Shown here: piece by piece, positions 53,126 through 62,151 of the stretch | How the letters are laid out: every line of letters begins with the position of its first letter | How positions within the stretch are numbered: the first letter of the stretch is position 1 | Source of the DNA: Natronomonas pharaonis DSM 2160 | GTDB lineage: Archaea > Halobacteriota > Halobacteria > Halobacteriales > Haloarculaceae | NCBI RefSeq assembly: GCF_000026045.1 | Contig: NC_007426.1 | Coordinates: 2,294,001 to 2,358,000, forward strand | Direction: 5' to 3' | DNA: 64,000 bases | The notes under the pieces: model-generated | Told to the model about the DNA's origin: nothing | Databases searched by the model: none | Seen by the model: only the letters and a program-made list of their open reading frames with translations | Translations under genes and position numbers: made by a program

Positions 53126-54304
53126 ATGGTCGAAGCCCTTCTGGTAGTCGGGGTTATCGCGTCTCTCTTCGTCGGATTCAATATCGGTGGTTCGTCGACT
53201 GGAATCGCTTGGGGGCCACCCGTCGGCGCGGGTATCATCAAGAAGACGACTGCGGCGGGGCTCATGACGGTGTTCGTCTTTCTCGGCGGTTGGACGGTCG
53301 GCCGCAACGTGATGGACACACTGAGCGGACAGATTATCACGATCGAACTCACGCTCTCGGCGGGCGTTGCGATTCTCTTTTTCATCGGGCTGGGCATCCT
53401 CGCCGCCAATATCTTCGGCGTTCCCGTTCCGACGTCGATGACGACAGTCGGCGCGATTGCCGGGCTCGGGCTGGCGACTGGGACGCTTAATTACCCGGTA
53501 ATCGCGGGGATTATTTCGTGGTGGGTCGTGACGCCGGTCATCGGGTTCTGGATCGGCGGCATTATCGGACGCTACATCTATCCCGAAGTCAATCGACGGG
53601 TGCAGATCAAGAAGTCGGAGGGACCGCTACTGACCCTCGACCGTGATGCGGCGGTTCCGAAGCCGACGTTTGGCCCGAACACGACGTGGACGGAACTCAT
53701 CAGCACGTCAGCCGTACTTGTCATCGGCTGTTATATGGCTTTCAGCGCCGGGGCAAGCAACGTCCCGAACGCTGCTGCACCGCTGGTCGGTGGTGCAAGC
53801 GGACTTCCCGACGATACCGCAATCATCCTTGCCACAATCGCCATCGGAGTTGGCGGGTTCACAATCGCTCGGCGAACGATGGAGTCGGTCGGCGGTGAAC
53901 TGAGCGACATTCCGTTGCTCGCGGCTCTTTTCGTGATGGTCACCGCATCGACGATTACGACGGTGCTCTCGTGGTTCGGCATCCCCATCAGCCTCGTGAT
54001 GTCGACGGTGATGACGATTGTCGGTATCGGGTGGGGCCGTGCGACCCGGCCGGTTACTGTCAGCGACGCCGTCAGACGGGACACGGGAGACGCTGAAATC
54101 GTTCCGGGAGCAATTACGGCGAAAGGAATGGAGGGCAAAGCCGCATCCCCGATCGGTGAAGCAGAGCCTGACGAAGTGCTCGATGCGGGGGACCTGTTCA
54201 ACCCCCGGGCCGTTATCAAATACATCTCGATGTGGATTATCGGGCCGTCGATATCGACGCTGCTTGCCTATGGGTTCTTTCGCATTCTCCCGGGCGTTGC
54301 CTGA
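53126..54304 (+). CDS. pit: Inorganic phosphate transporter (PiT family)
   Basis: This encodes 392 residues with about ten membrane helices. PiT signatures appear twice: FVGFNIGGSSTGIAWGPPVGAGI near 13 (a variant of the GxNDxxN motif) and GCYMAFSAGASNVPNAAAPLVGG near 200. Central loops contain EVNRRVQIKKS. It would import phosphate with Na+ or H+. A UspA gene follows 123 bases downstream, as often seen next to haloarchaeal transporters. The promoter region has a TATA-like stretch at 53091-53116. Confidence 0.88.
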   Translation: MVEALLVVGVIASLFVGFNIGGSSTGIAWGPPVGAGIIKKTTAAGLMTVFVFLGGWTVGRNVMDTLSGQIITIELTLSAGVAILFFIGLGILAANIFGVPVPTSMTTVGAIAGLGLATGTLNYPVIAGIISWWVVTPVIGFWIGGIIGRYIYPEVNRRVQIKKSEGPLLTLDRDAAVPKPTFGPNTTWTELISTSAVLVIGCYMAFSAGASNVPNAAAPLVGGASGLPDDTAIILATIAIGVGGFTIARRTMESVGGELSDIPLLAALFVMVTASTITTVLSWFGIPISLVMSTVMTIVGIGWGRATRPVTVSDAVRRDTGDAEIVPGAITAKGMEGKAASPIGEAEPDEVLDAGDLFNPRAVIKYISMWIIGPSISTLLAYGFFRILPGVA

Positions 54305-54427
54305 GAAATAACCCAGGTTACGAACAACCGACCAGAAAGCAGCTTGATTATCGAGTGTTTTACAACCTGTTTGCGAATCAGGCAAACAAGTTTTATCTGC
54401 TATCGGTCTGAGATGTAGCTGTCGACA

Positions 54428-54859
54428 ATGTACGATGAGATTCTCTTTCCGACCGACGGCAGCGACGCTGCCGAAGCGGCGCTGGCCCACGCTATCAGCA
54501 TGGCCGACGCATACGACGCACAGCTCCACGTCCTGTATGTCGTCGATACAACCTACGCCGGCGTCGGGGCAGCCGGGAACACGAACGTTAACTCCCTCCG
54601 TGAGGAGGGCGAGTCGGTGCTGTCGTCGACAGCCGACCGAATCAAGGACGCCGGCCGCCCGGTTGAGACGGTGCTGAAGGAAGGCCATCCGTACGACGAG
54701 ATACTCGCCTACAGCGAGGCGGGTATCGACGTCATCGTAATGGGGACCCGCGGCCGCAGCGGCGTCGACCGATATCTATTGGGCAGCGTCACCGAAAAAG
54801 TCGTCAGGACCGCCGAACCACCCGTTTTTACCGTTCGACCGGAGGAAAAGCCAGAGTAG
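54428..54859 (+). CDS. UspA universal stress protein
   Basis: This encodes 143 residues, the standard single Usp domain. The N-terminus is YDEILFPTDGSDAAEAALAHA, and the ATP-binding loop GTRGRSGVDRYLLGSVTEKVV near 112 fits the G-2x-G-9x-G-S pattern, so it should bind ATP. The AT-rich leader (54350-54410) contains likely TATA elements. It may respond to phosphate or energy status together with the neighbouring transporter. Confidence 0.93.
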   Translation: MYDEILFPTDGSDAAEAALAHAISMADAYDAQLHVLYVVDTTYAGVGAAGNTNVNSLREEGESVLSSTADRIKDAGRPVETVLKEGHPYDEILAYSEAGIDVIVMGTRGRSGVDRYLLGSVTEKVVRTAEPPVFTVRPEEKPE

Positions 54860-54871
54860 TCCGGTCTCGTA

Positions 54872-55151
54872 TCAATCGTCGGCCGGCGCGCCGGACCGCG
54901 CCGGAGGCTCCGAGAGCAGCCAGCCGCCGGTCGTTGCCTCCTCGGCGACGTGGGGCTGGAACACCCACGCCGAGAGCACCAAAATCGGCACCATCGTCAC
55001 GCCGACAACGGCAAAGCCCCAGTGGAGGCTCGGAAGGAAGTACGCTGAGAAGACGAGCGGGTATATCGACCCGCCAACGGAGCCGATACCACCGACGATA
55101 CCGGCGACGCTACCGGAGTCGTCGGGAAACATCGCCGGCACCTGCGCGAAG
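54872..55151 (-). pseudogene. 3' fragment of a NarK-like nitrate/nitrite MFS transporter, truncated by IS element C
   Basis: The residues FAQVPAMFPDDSGSVAGIVG, GGSIYPLVFSAYFLPSL and VPILVLSAWVF match the last helices and tail of NarK-type major facilitator transporters, and the frame ends with a normal acidic C-terminus. The frame runs straight into the right end of the IS element at 55152. On the far side of the IS (beyond 57000) no narK 5' part is found, so most of the gene was lost. Only about 93 codons remain. Confidence 0.8.
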
Positions 55152-55203
55152 GTGACATCCTCCGCGCCGTTCACGGCGCGGCTTCCCTGCATGGGAATGC
55201 CGG

Positions 55204-56460
55204 CTAACTACCGGCAGTGGGTTCCGACCCGACCTCTCCGAGCGTCATCTGCCGTGGTTGGCTCTGTTCGGTGGGGGTCGCGGCGCTGTCACAGGCGCTC
55301 CCATCCCGTGAGATGTCATCGCCCGCCGGTTTCAGAGGCAGGCTCTCACCCCACGGGTCGTGGCGGTCAGCGATGTTGACCGCCGCGTTGATGTCTGCGT
55401 GGTACTCCGATACCCAACACTCGTCGTTCTGACACCGGAACTCATCGCCGTCCCGATACCCGATGTGCCCGCACTCGTGGCACGTCTGGCTCGTGTACTC
55501 CGGGCGGATGTATTCGACCGGGATGCCAGACTCTCGCGCTTTGTCCTCGATGCGCTCCTGCAAGCGAGCGAACGCCCATGCGTGGAGGCGTCGGTTCATC
55601 CACTCGCCGTAATCGAGGTCTTCGCGGATGTACGAGAGGTCTTCCAGAACGACCACAGGCTTCTCGAATCGGCAGGCGTACTCGATTGCCTGCCGAGACG
55701 CCTTTTCGATGATGTCTGTGAGTGCGTTCTGGTAGTGGTCGAACCGTTCGTCAATCCGCCACTCGGCGGCGTCACGCTCTTGGAGGCGCTTGAGCGTCGT
55801 GTGCATCTCTTTGCGGAGGTGACGAGCGCGGCCACCGTTGATGAGTAGTGGGTCGGTCGGAGTGCCCTGCTCGCAGGCACAGCCCGCGAGCAGGTGTGCT
55901 TCGCCAATGTCGAAGCCGACTGGTGTTACATCGTCGTCTGTCGGTTCGTAGCCCGGTTCTTTAACCGGAAACTCGACGGTGACGTGAAGCGTCCACGACG
56001 TGCGGTGACGTTGCAGGCGGAGTTGTCCTGCCGACGCTTCACCGTCCACGATGTCGTGCCACAGTTCTTCTTGAGCGGGGTTGATACGGAGTGGTATCCA
56101 GAAGTTCGTCCCGCGACCGGGCTGTGGTACCCACCACGTAAACTCGTAGTCGCGTTCCGGCGAATGGTCGAACTCAGCGGCTTGGTTGGTGAGCCGAACC
56201 GGGTGGTCGTCGTCCAACTCCTGTGCATCGTAGGTTCCGTGCAGTTGCGGAACGTAGTTACACAGGGCCGCCTTCGCCTGATACGGCAGGTCGTAGGGAG
56301 TCACCACGTCGCTGGTGGCGGTCATCGTCTCGCACCCGGCCTCAAACGCCTCGTGGAGTCCTGCCCGGTAGGTGTCGAGCAGGTCGCACAGTTTGCGCTC
56401 TTTGTGGGCTGTCGGCGGGGCGAGCGTGGCCTCCAGCGTTTTCGTGGTTGTCGCGGTCAT
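55204..56460 (-). CDS. tnpB: TnpB RNA-guided nuclease, element C
   Basis: This encodes 418 residues, closely similar to the TnpB of element A along its whole length (shared TLEATLAPPTAHKERKL, QPGRGTNFW, HLRKEMHTTLKRLQERDAAE). Catalytic residues: D in VGFDIGEAH, E in VVLEDLSYI and D in HADINAAVN; zinc ligands CHECG and CQNDEC. It starts one base after the tnpA stop region on this strand, so both come from one transcript. It should cut DNA guided by an RNA derived from the right end. Confidence 0.93.
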   Translation of the reverse strand: MTATTTKTLEATLAPPTAHKERKLCDLLDTYRAGLHEAFEAGCETMTATSDVVTPYDLPYQAKAALCNYVPQLHGTYDAQELDDDHPVRLTNQAAEFDHSPERDYEFTWWVPQPGRGTNFWIPLRINPAQEELWHDIVDGEASAGQLRLQRHRTSWTLHVTVEFPVKEPGYEPTDDDVTPVGFDIGEAHLLAGCACEQGTPTDPLLINGGRARHLRKEMHTTLKRLQERDAAEWRIDERFDHYQNALTDIIEKASRQAIEYACRFEKPVVVLEDLSYIREDLDYGEWMNRRLHAWAFARLQERIEDKARESGIPVEYIRPEYTSQTCHECGHIGYRDGDEFRCQNDECWVSEYHADINAAVNIADRHDPWGESLPLKPAGDDISRDGSACDSAATPTEQSQPRQMTLGEVGSEPTAGS

Positions 56461-56461
56461 G

Positions 56462-56854
56462 CTACTGGTTTTCCACGTAGTCCATCAGCACGTCGATGCT
56501 CACTTGACCGGTCGTGGCGAGGAAATACCCCGGCTGCCAGAACGCATCTTCGAGCGTCTGTTTCACCTCAGGGTACTCCTGGCGAATCCGGCGGGATGTG
56601 ACGCCCTTGAGCGAGTTGATGAACTTCGTGAGGTCGGTGGTGGGTTTGGTCGTGAACAGAATGTGAACGTGGTCGGTGCCGCCGTCCACGTTCTTGATGT
56701 CGGCCTCGAAGTCCTCTGCAATCTCGTGAGCGACTTCAGCCACGCGCTCCAGCCGCTCATCGGTGAGGATGTCGGCGCGGTACTTCGTGACGGTCACGAA
56801 GTGATATTGAAGCGCGTAGACCGTGTGCGACCCGGATTGCAGGTGATACTCCAT
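56462..56854 (-). CDS. tnpA: TnpA, IS200-type Y1 (HUH) transposase, element C
   Basis: This encodes 130 residues, the usual length for IS200-type transposases. The HUH metal-binding motif is in TDHVHILF near 61-68, and the catalytic Tyr is in WQPGYFLATTG near 109. It would excise and insert single-stranded DNA using the subterminal hairpins as recognition sites. It is upstream of tnpB in the same unit. Because element A has nearly identical ends, this enzyme could also mobilise A. Confidence 0.95.
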   Translation of the reverse strand: MEYHLQSGSHTVYALQYHFVTVTKYRADILTDERLERVAEVAHEIAEDFEADIKNVDGGTDHVHILFTTKPTTDLTKFINSLKGVTSRRIRQEYPEVKQTLEDAFWQPGYFLATTGQVSIDVLMDYVENQ

Positions 56855-57163
56855 TTGGCCTCACCAAATACAAGACACCCAATCTCAATAACTCTTGTGC
56901 CGTTGGGTATTCGGTCGGGCAAAACCGCGTGGACTGTCGAACCGGGCTTACGCGATTCACGCCCGCCGTGAACGGCGGGATTCTCTCGCTGAATCAAGAT
57001 AGATTCGATGCGATGTGCGTTTTCGATGCGACGCTGTCCAAGCGCCCCTCTTGCCATTGTTTCTGGGGATGGACTGCGGCCACATACGGCTGAGCGTTGA
57101 TATTAGTTCGATATATGGCGACGCCACGAACAAGTGGTTCTCGCCCGCGGCAATGGGCGTCGG

Positions 57164-57790
57164 CTACCGACCTGCGAGACCGACCAGGTGTGGCGCTTCG
57201 GCGACGATTATCTCCTCGGTGCCAAGCTGAGCCGCGTTCTCGCTGCCCGGCAGACAGAAGACGGCCGCTCCGTCAGCGATACCGCCGACAGCACGTGTGC
57301 CGACGACTCGGGTATCGATTTCCTCGTAAGAGAGCGTCCGGAACAACTCACCGAACCCCGGAAGTCGCTTGTCGAACAGCGGCTCGACGGCTTCGATTGT
57401 CACGTCGTCCGGCGTGACACCGGTGCCGCCGGTCGTGACGACACAGTCGACATCGTCGCGGCCGATGAAGCGGTCGACAGTGTCCTGTACCCTGTCGTAG
57501 TCGTCAGGGACGAGTTCCCGGACAGCGATTTCGTGGCCGGCGTCGGCCATTGCCTCGGCGATAGCGTCGCCTGCGCCGTCTTCCTCTATTGTTCGGCTCG
57601 AAGAGATAGTCAGTAGCCCGACACCGAGGCTGTCGACATCGTGATGATGATGGTCGTGGTCATGGCCGTCGTCGTGGTCATGGCCGTCGTCACCATCGTG
57701 GTCGCGATGGGTCTCATCAGCGCCACCCGTTCCGTTGTCTTCGTCCACAGCGCCTTCGTCGCCATGTTCGGTGTCGGTATCGTCGGTCAT
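57164..57790 (-). CDS. moaB: Molybdopterin biosynthesis MoaB/MogA-like protein with His/Asp-rich N-terminus
   Basis: This encodes 208 residues. Residues 52-208 form the MoaB/MogA domain (SLGVGLLTISSSRTIEEDGAGD, VDCVVTTGGTGVTPDDVT, FDKRLPGFGELFR, VFCLPGSENA), which adenylates molybdopterin for metal insertion. The first 51 residues are a low-complexity His/Asp/Gly tail (repeated GHDHD), which could bind Ni2+, Zn2+ or Cu2+. It faces the IS element whose insertion damaged narK, a nitrate gene that would need molybdenum cofactor. Confidence 0.88.
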   Translation of the reverse strand: MTDDTDTEHGDEGAVDEDNGTGGADETHRDHDGDDGHDHDDGHDHDHHHHDVDSLGVGLLTISSSRTIEEDGAGDAIAEAMADAGHEIAVRELVPDDYDRVQDTVDRFIGRDDVDCVVTTGGTGVTPDDVTIEAVEPLFDKRLPGFGELFRTLSYEEIDTRVVGTRAVGGIADGAAVFCLPGSENAAQLGTEEIIVAEAPHLVGLAGR

Positions 57791-57925
57791 ACCCGAGCCT
57801 CGGCGGCCGAGTGGATAAGGGCGGCGGAGCCAAAACGGACGTGTAGTGGACTGGCTGGCTGGTATGCCGCGCGTGGCTTGCTGACACCGCTAGTGTTTTG
57901 CACCCGCCGAACACAGGCCCAGATT

Positions 57926-58981
57926 ATGAAGGCCATCTTCTATGAGGAACACGGCTCGACAGACGTACTGCAGTACGATGACTTCGACGACCCGGAAATC
58001 GGCCCCGAGGAGGTACTGGTCGATATCAAAGCCGGCGGGCTGAACCACCTCGATGTCTGGACGCGGAAGGGGATGCCGAGCCCCGAGGAGCTGCCGCATA
58101 TCCCCGGCAGTGACGGGGCCGGTGTCGTCAGCGAGGTCGGCGAACGGGTGACACAGTTCGAGGCGGGTGACCGCGTCGTCGTCGAGCCCGGTCTCTACTG
58201 CGGGGAATGTGAGTTCTGCCGGAAGGGCGAAGAGTCGCTGTGTGTCGATTACAAGATGCTCGGCGAGCACGTCCGCGGCGTCCACAGCGAACTCGCAGCG
58301 GTTCCGGAGACGAACCTCATCGAGCTGCCCGAACACGTCGACTTCGTGACGGCGGCATCGGCACCGCTGGTTTTCCAGACCTCTTGGCGGATGCTGATGA
58401 CGCGGGCCGAGATTCAGCAGTCCGACAGCGTCCTCGTTTTGGGTGCTTCCGGCGGCGTCGGCCACGCCTGTGTCCAAATCGCGGCCAACGAGGGCTGTGA
58501 GGTCTTCGCGACGGCGTCCTCGGAAGAAAAGCTCGCCCACGCCGAGGAGTGTGGAGCCGACCACCTCATCAATTACGAGGAGGAGGACTTCGACGAGGCG
58601 ATCAAGGAGCTGACCGACGGACGCGGCGTCGATGTCGTTGTCGACCACATCGGCGAGGCGACGTGGGACAACTCGCTTTCGGCAGCGGCTCGCGGCGGCA
58701 CCATCGTCACCTGCGGAGCGACATCCGGCATCTCTCCGGAGACGAACATCCCGACCGTCTTCTGGAAGCAGCTCGACATCCTCGGATCGACGATGGGGAC
58801 GCCTGGCGAGGTCGACGAAGTAATGACCAAGGTCTTCGACGGAACGTTCGAACCCCACGTCCGAGAGGTCCTTCCCATGAGCGAGATCGCACGCGGCCAT
58901 GAGATGCTCGAATCCCGCGAAGGGTTCGGCTCTGTCGTGGTCGTTCCGGACAGCGACTACGACCCCGGCGAGTATGAGTGA
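57926..58981 (+). CDS. Zinc-type medium-chain dehydrogenase/reductase
   Basis: This encodes 351 residues. It has KAGGLNHLDVWTRKG near 33 (catalytic zinc region with Asn in place of the usual Cys), the structural-zinc cluster CGECEFCRKGEESLC near 92 and the Rossmann motif VLGASGGVGHACVQIA near 173. It likely oxidises alcohols or reduces quinone- or enoyl-type substrates with NAD(P)H. The unusual Asn at the first ligand position suggests it may work as a zinc-independent reductase. Start ATG 57926. Confidence 0.88.
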   Translation: MKAIFYEEHGSTDVLQYDDFDDPEIGPEEVLVDIKAGGLNHLDVWTRKGMPSPEELPHIPGSDGAGVVSEVGERVTQFEAGDRVVVEPGLYCGECEFCRKGEESLCVDYKMLGEHVRGVHSELAAVPETNLIELPEHVDFVTAASAPLVFQTSWRMLMTRAEIQQSDSVLVLGASGGVGHACVQIAANEGCEVFATASSEEKLAHAEECGADHLINYEEEDFDEAIKELTDGRGVDVVVDHIGEATWDNSLSAAARGGTIVTCGATSGISPETNIPTVFWKQLDILGSTMGTPGEVDEVMTKVFDGTFEPHVREVLPMSEIARGHEMLESREGFGSVVVVPDSDYDPGEYE

Positions 58982-59312
58982 CGGCTACCGACACGACCCT
59001 GATGCCTTCGACGAGGAGGGCGACCGTATCGTCGAAAGCGACATCGAAGAGAGCCGCGGCCACGGTGGGTCAGGCGGCGACGACGTGTCCGGCGAGCATC
59101 CCGACGCCGTCGAGCGGGAGTTCGACTGGCGCGGCTGGACGCTCGTGGCAGCTATCTTCGTCGCCTTTCTCGTCGTGCCGACCATCATCTACCTCTACCC
59201 GCGCTTCCCGACGCTGTTCGGCCTCTCGTTTTTGGATGCGTACCTCGTGTTGCCGATGGTGCCGGCGCTTGTGCTCGGCGTGCTAGCGGTGTGGGCGACG
59301 ACTCGCCCCTGA
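58974..59312 (+). CDS. Small membrane protein, unknown function
   Basis: This encodes 112 residues starting 8 bases before the end of the dehydrogenase gene, so it is translationally coupled. Residues 1-50 are acidic and disordered (His/Gly/Asp-rich), followed by two hydrophobic helices (LVAAIFVAFLVVPTIIYLYP and YLVLPMVPALVLGVLAVWA). The N-terminus probably lies in the cytoplasm. No known family is recognised with confidence. Confidence 0.68.
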   Translation: MSDGYRHDPDAFDEEGDRIVESDIEESRGHGGSGGDDVSGEHPDAVEREFDWRGWTLVAAIFVAFLVVPTIIYLYPRFPTLFGLSFLDAYLVLPMVPALVLGVLAVWATTRP

Positions 59313-59379
59313 GTTCCGCAGCCGCCACACGCGCCTCGGGACCCCCACGCTTTTTGCCTGACCGCAGGTGTATTCACCC

Positions 59380-60624
59380 ATGACATCGACGGCGGAAGTC
59401 GCGGCGTTCGCCGCGGACGTAAGCTACGACGGACTCCCGGAAACGACCCGCGAAGCCGCAAAGCGGCGCGTGTTGGACGCGGTCGGGGTCGCTCTTGGGA
59501 GCCGTGACGACGAGCGGACAGCGCCGGTCCGTCGGGCGGTACCGCGAGTGACGACCGACGGCTGTCGGCTCTGGGGAACCACCGACGCGGCGACGGCGTC
59601 CGATGCGGCGAACCACAACGCCACGGCGACGGCTGTGGGGCCCGGAGGTGTCTACCTGTCGCCGACACTATCGGCCGCATACGGACCACTGGCAGCCGTA
59701 TTGGCTGTCGCTGAGAGCCGCGGGGTAACCGGCGAGGAGACACTCGCGGCGCTTGCGGCCACACAGGAGATTCACGGCGAGTTGGCACTGAACGCGCCGC
59801 TTGATGAGTTCCATCCGGCAAGCCATGGCGCTATTGCCGGCGCGGCCGGTGTCGGTCGTGTGCTCGGACTTGATGCCGAGCGCATCGAACGGGCTGTCGG
59901 TCTGGCCGCAGGACAGGCGTTGCTGGCTGTCGGCGACGACGAGTACGCGGCGCTTGCGGTCGGTGCGAGCGCCGCCACCGCAGCCGAAGCCGGACTGCTG
60001 GCCGAGGCAGGAGCAACATCCCCTGATACGCTGGCTGGCCCGGGCGGCTGGCACGACCTCGTGGGGCCGTTTGACCTCGATTTCGACCCGGGGTGTGAGC
60101 GGGTTCGTGATGCCGCCGTCCTTCCATACGACGTCCACCCATACGCACAGACGGCAATCGCCGCCGCGGTCGACCTTGCGGCGGATGCCACTCTGGACCC
60201 GGCTGATATCGATACTGCCACGGTTGAAACGTTCGCCGACGCCGTTCCTGTCGTCGCCCCCGAGGCCATCGCAGCGGCGCTCGTCGACCGAGAACTGTAC
60301 AGGCAACCCACCGCACGGGCCGATCTCGGCCCGGTCGCCGAGGCAGTCGAGACGGCGGCTGACGACGACCTCACCGACCGAGCGGCACACGGCGAACTGC
60401 CGGCGCGAGTCACCGTCAAGCTCCGCGACGGGGCAGTCCACGAGGTCGAGCACGGCCGGTTCGACGGCCATCCCGCACAACCGGCCCCGTGGGGGACTGT
60501 CGAAGAGAAGTTCCACGCGCTCGCAGGCGACCGGTATGACGCCGACCGCCGGGCCGACATCGTCGATACGGTCCGCAGTCTTGAGGCCGAAAGCGCCACT
60601 GAGCTGGCGTTGCTCTTGGATTGA
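59380..60624 (+). CDS. MmgE/PrpD family protein
   Basis: This encodes 414 residues. It has the helical N-terminal domain of 2-methylcitrate dehydratase-like proteins (AAKRRVLDAVGVALGSR, GGVYLSPTLSAAYGPLAAVLAVAES, PLDEFHPASHGAIAGAAGVGRVLGL) and the C-terminal lid domain (KLRDGAVHEVEHGRFDGHPAQP, VEEKFHALAG). Members include PrpD, immune-responsive aconitate decarboxylases and others. Without prp genes nearby the substrate is unknown. ATG 59380 is preferred to GTG 59368. Confidence 0.85.
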   Translation: MTSTAEVAAFAADVSYDGLPETTREAAKRRVLDAVGVALGSRDDERTAPVRRAVPRVTTDGCRLWGTTDAATASDAANHNATATAVGPGGVYLSPTLSAAYGPLAAVLAVAESRGVTGEETLAALAATQEIHGELALNAPLDEFHPASHGAIAGAAGVGRVLGLDAERIERAVGLAAGQALLAVGDDEYAALAVGASAATAAEAGLLAEAGATSPDTLAGPGGWHDLVGPFDLDFDPGCERVRDAAVLPYDVHPYAQTAIAAAVDLAADATLDPADIDTATVETFADAVPVVAPEAIAAALVDRELYRQPTARADLGPVAEAVETAADDDLTDRAAHGELPARVTVKLRDGAVHEVEHGRFDGHPAQPAPWGTVEEKFHALAGDRYDADRRADIVDTVRSLEAESATELALLLD

Positions 60625-60761
60625 TAACCGCGGCGTGGCCGCCGTTGGGAGAGTGGAGGGCCAGCCATCTGCTGATGGTCTGTCGTGGCACCCGTGGGGA
60701 ACAGACCCGTTCTCAATCCATCGGGTGCGATGCACACCATATTAAAATAACCAACAGCCTT

Positions 60762-60768
60762 AATATCA
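60762..60768 (+). promoter_or_regulatory. Probable promoter of the tfb gene
   Basis: The region 60739-60775 is very AT-rich, with two TATA-like stretches (ATATTAAAATAA at 60739-60750 and TTAATATC at 60760-60767) just before ATG 60777. The first is about 30 bases upstream, the usual spacing for a leaderless haloarchaeal transcript. Confidence 0.45.
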
Positions 60769-60776
60769 AATAGTGT

Positions 60777-61766
60777 ATGGTGGCTACTGTGACGAGCGGG
60801 TCTACTAACCAACGAACGAGCCGCGAGGCGAGCACAGAGGCCGAAAAAGCAGAGGAAGCGGCTGCAACGGCTGAAACGGTCGAGCCCGACGCAGTCGACC
60901 CCGACGACGTGGTCAAGACCGCCGATGGCGAGCTCATCCATGAACCGACGGGGCTCGTGCTCGAAGACGAGCATATCGACCGTGGTCCGGAGTGGCGTGC
61001 GTTTACCCACTCCGAGCGGCAGTCGAAATCGCGTGTTGGGGCGCCGACGACCCAGACGATGCACGACAAGGGGCTGACGACCCAGATCGACTGGAAGGAC
61101 AAAGACGCCTACGGGCAGTCGATTTCGTCGGACAAGCGGTCACAGATGAACCGACTGCGGAAGTGGCAAGAGCGGATTCGGACCAAGGACGCGGGCGAGC
61201 GGAACCTGCAGTTCGCGCTGTCGGAAATCGACCGGATGGCCTCGGCACTGGGCGTCCCCCGGTCGGTGCGGGAGGTTGCGTCGGTTACGTATCGGCGGGC
61301 ACTGGATGAAGACTTGATTCGGGGACGCTCGATCGAAGGGGCCGCCACGGCGACGCTGTATGCCGCCTGCCGGCAAGAAAGCATTCCGCGGTCGCTCGAC
61401 GAGGTCGCAGAGGTTGCCCGCGTCGAACAGAAGGAAATCGGCCGGACCTACCGGTATCTCTCACAAGAACTCGGCTTGGAGATCAAGCCCGCCGACCCGA
61501 AGGAGTACGTCCCGCGCTTTTGTTCGGAGCTTGCGCTCTCTGAAGCCGTCGAGCAGAAGACCCGAGAGATCATCGACGTAACCGCCGAGGAGGGAATGCT
61601 TTCGGGGAAATCGCCGACGGGATACGCCGCCGCCGCGATTTACGCTGCGTCACTGCTCTGCAACGAGAAGAAAACACAACGGGAGGTCGCCGAAGTCGCA
61701 CAGGTGACAGAAGTCACTATCCGCAACCGCTATCAGGAACAGATCGAAGCGCTCGAACTCCACTGA
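60777..61766 (+). CDS. tfb: Transcription initiation factor TFB lacking the zinc-ribbon cysteines
   Basis: This encodes 329 residues. The B-reader/linker ([41 protein letters not shown]) and the two cyclin repeats (about 125-215 and 225-320, ending [15 protein letters not shown]) are well preserved. The N-terminal zinc ribbon, normally CxxC ... CxxC, has no Cys at all: the ELVCEDCG-type motif reads ELIHEPTG, and the upstream pair is replaced by acidic residues. TFB zinc ribbons contact RNA polymerase, so this variant may recruit polymerase differently or act as a modulator. Haloarchaea carry several TFBs. Confidence 0.92.
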   Translation: MVATVTSGSTNQRTSREASTEAEKAEEAAATAETVEPDAVDPDDVVKTADGELIHEPTGLVLEDEHIDRGPEWRAFTHSERQSKSRVGAPTTQTMHDKGLTTQIDWKDKDAYGQSISSDKRSQMNRLRKWQERIRTKDAGERNLQFALSEIDRMASALGVPRSVREVASVTYRRALDEDLIRGRSIEGAATATLYAACRQESIPRSLDEVAEVARVEQKEIGRTYRYLSQELGLEIKPADPKEYVPRFCSELALSEAVEQKTREIIDVTAEEGMLSGKSPTGYAAAAIYAASLLCNEKKTQREVAEVAQVTEVTIRNRYQEQIEALELH

Positions 61767-61808
61767 GTCGTCGGCTCGCTGCCGGAACGAGTCAGTACCG
61801 GCCGCCAG

Positions 61809-62042
61809 TCAGTCGTTGCTACACTTGGTGTCGTCGTCACGTTCGCTCTCCGTGCCGGCGGCGCGTTCGGAGTCAGCGCTGTCAACGTGTTCGTCACCGG
61901 TGAATGCGGGCGCAATGCCGCAGGTCCTGGCGTAGTGGCGGAGCTCGGCCGTTGAAATATCGGCCTCACGGGCGGCCTCACGAGCCGTCGACAGCCCGCG
62001 GACGTAGCGTGCCACCGCGGCTCTGGTTCGGGCGTCGTACAT
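61809..62042 (-). CDS. Small helix-turn-helix protein (DUF7317-like)
   Basis: This encodes 77 residues. The N-terminal half MYDARTRAAVARYVRGLSTA..READISTAELRHYARTCGI fits a short HTH similar to the protein at 12025-12198; the C-terminal half is an acidic, disordered tail (DSERAAGTESERDDDTK). It converges on the tfb gene. The start ATG 62042 is preceded by an AT-rich region (62075-62160), which may hold its promoter. Function unknown. Confidence 0.65.
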   Translation of the reverse strand: MYDARTRAAVARYVRGLSTAREAAREADISTAELRHYARTCGIAPAFTGDEHVDSADSERAAGTESERDDDTKCSND

Positions 62043-62151
62043 ATCCCTCGAAAGCCGATACGCGGTTATCGAATGTAAGGCTTTTTCTAAATATCACACA
62101 TGTATGGACAGTCAAAGAGGAAATGGCGTTAGTAACAGACTATTTTCCACA

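Larger units (their letters stand above)
55152..57000 (-). mobile_element. IS605-type insertion element C (tnpA + tnpB)
   Basis: The left end is near 57000 (complement begins ATCTTGATTCAGCGAG), with hairpin 56962-56979 (arms CCCGCCG/CGGCGGG). The right end is at 55152 (GTGAC on the plus strand), with hairpin 55162-55181 (CCGCGCCG/CGGCGCGG, loop TTCA). The ends match element A almost base for base. It encodes a Y1 transposase and a TnpB. It abuts a truncated narK gene. Confidence 0.9.

Noticed and set aside
57001-57160. Possible 5' half of narK beyond the left end of element C
   Set aside because: The translations on the minus strand contain no membrane helices or MFS motifs; the region looks like the ordinary downstream flank of moaB.
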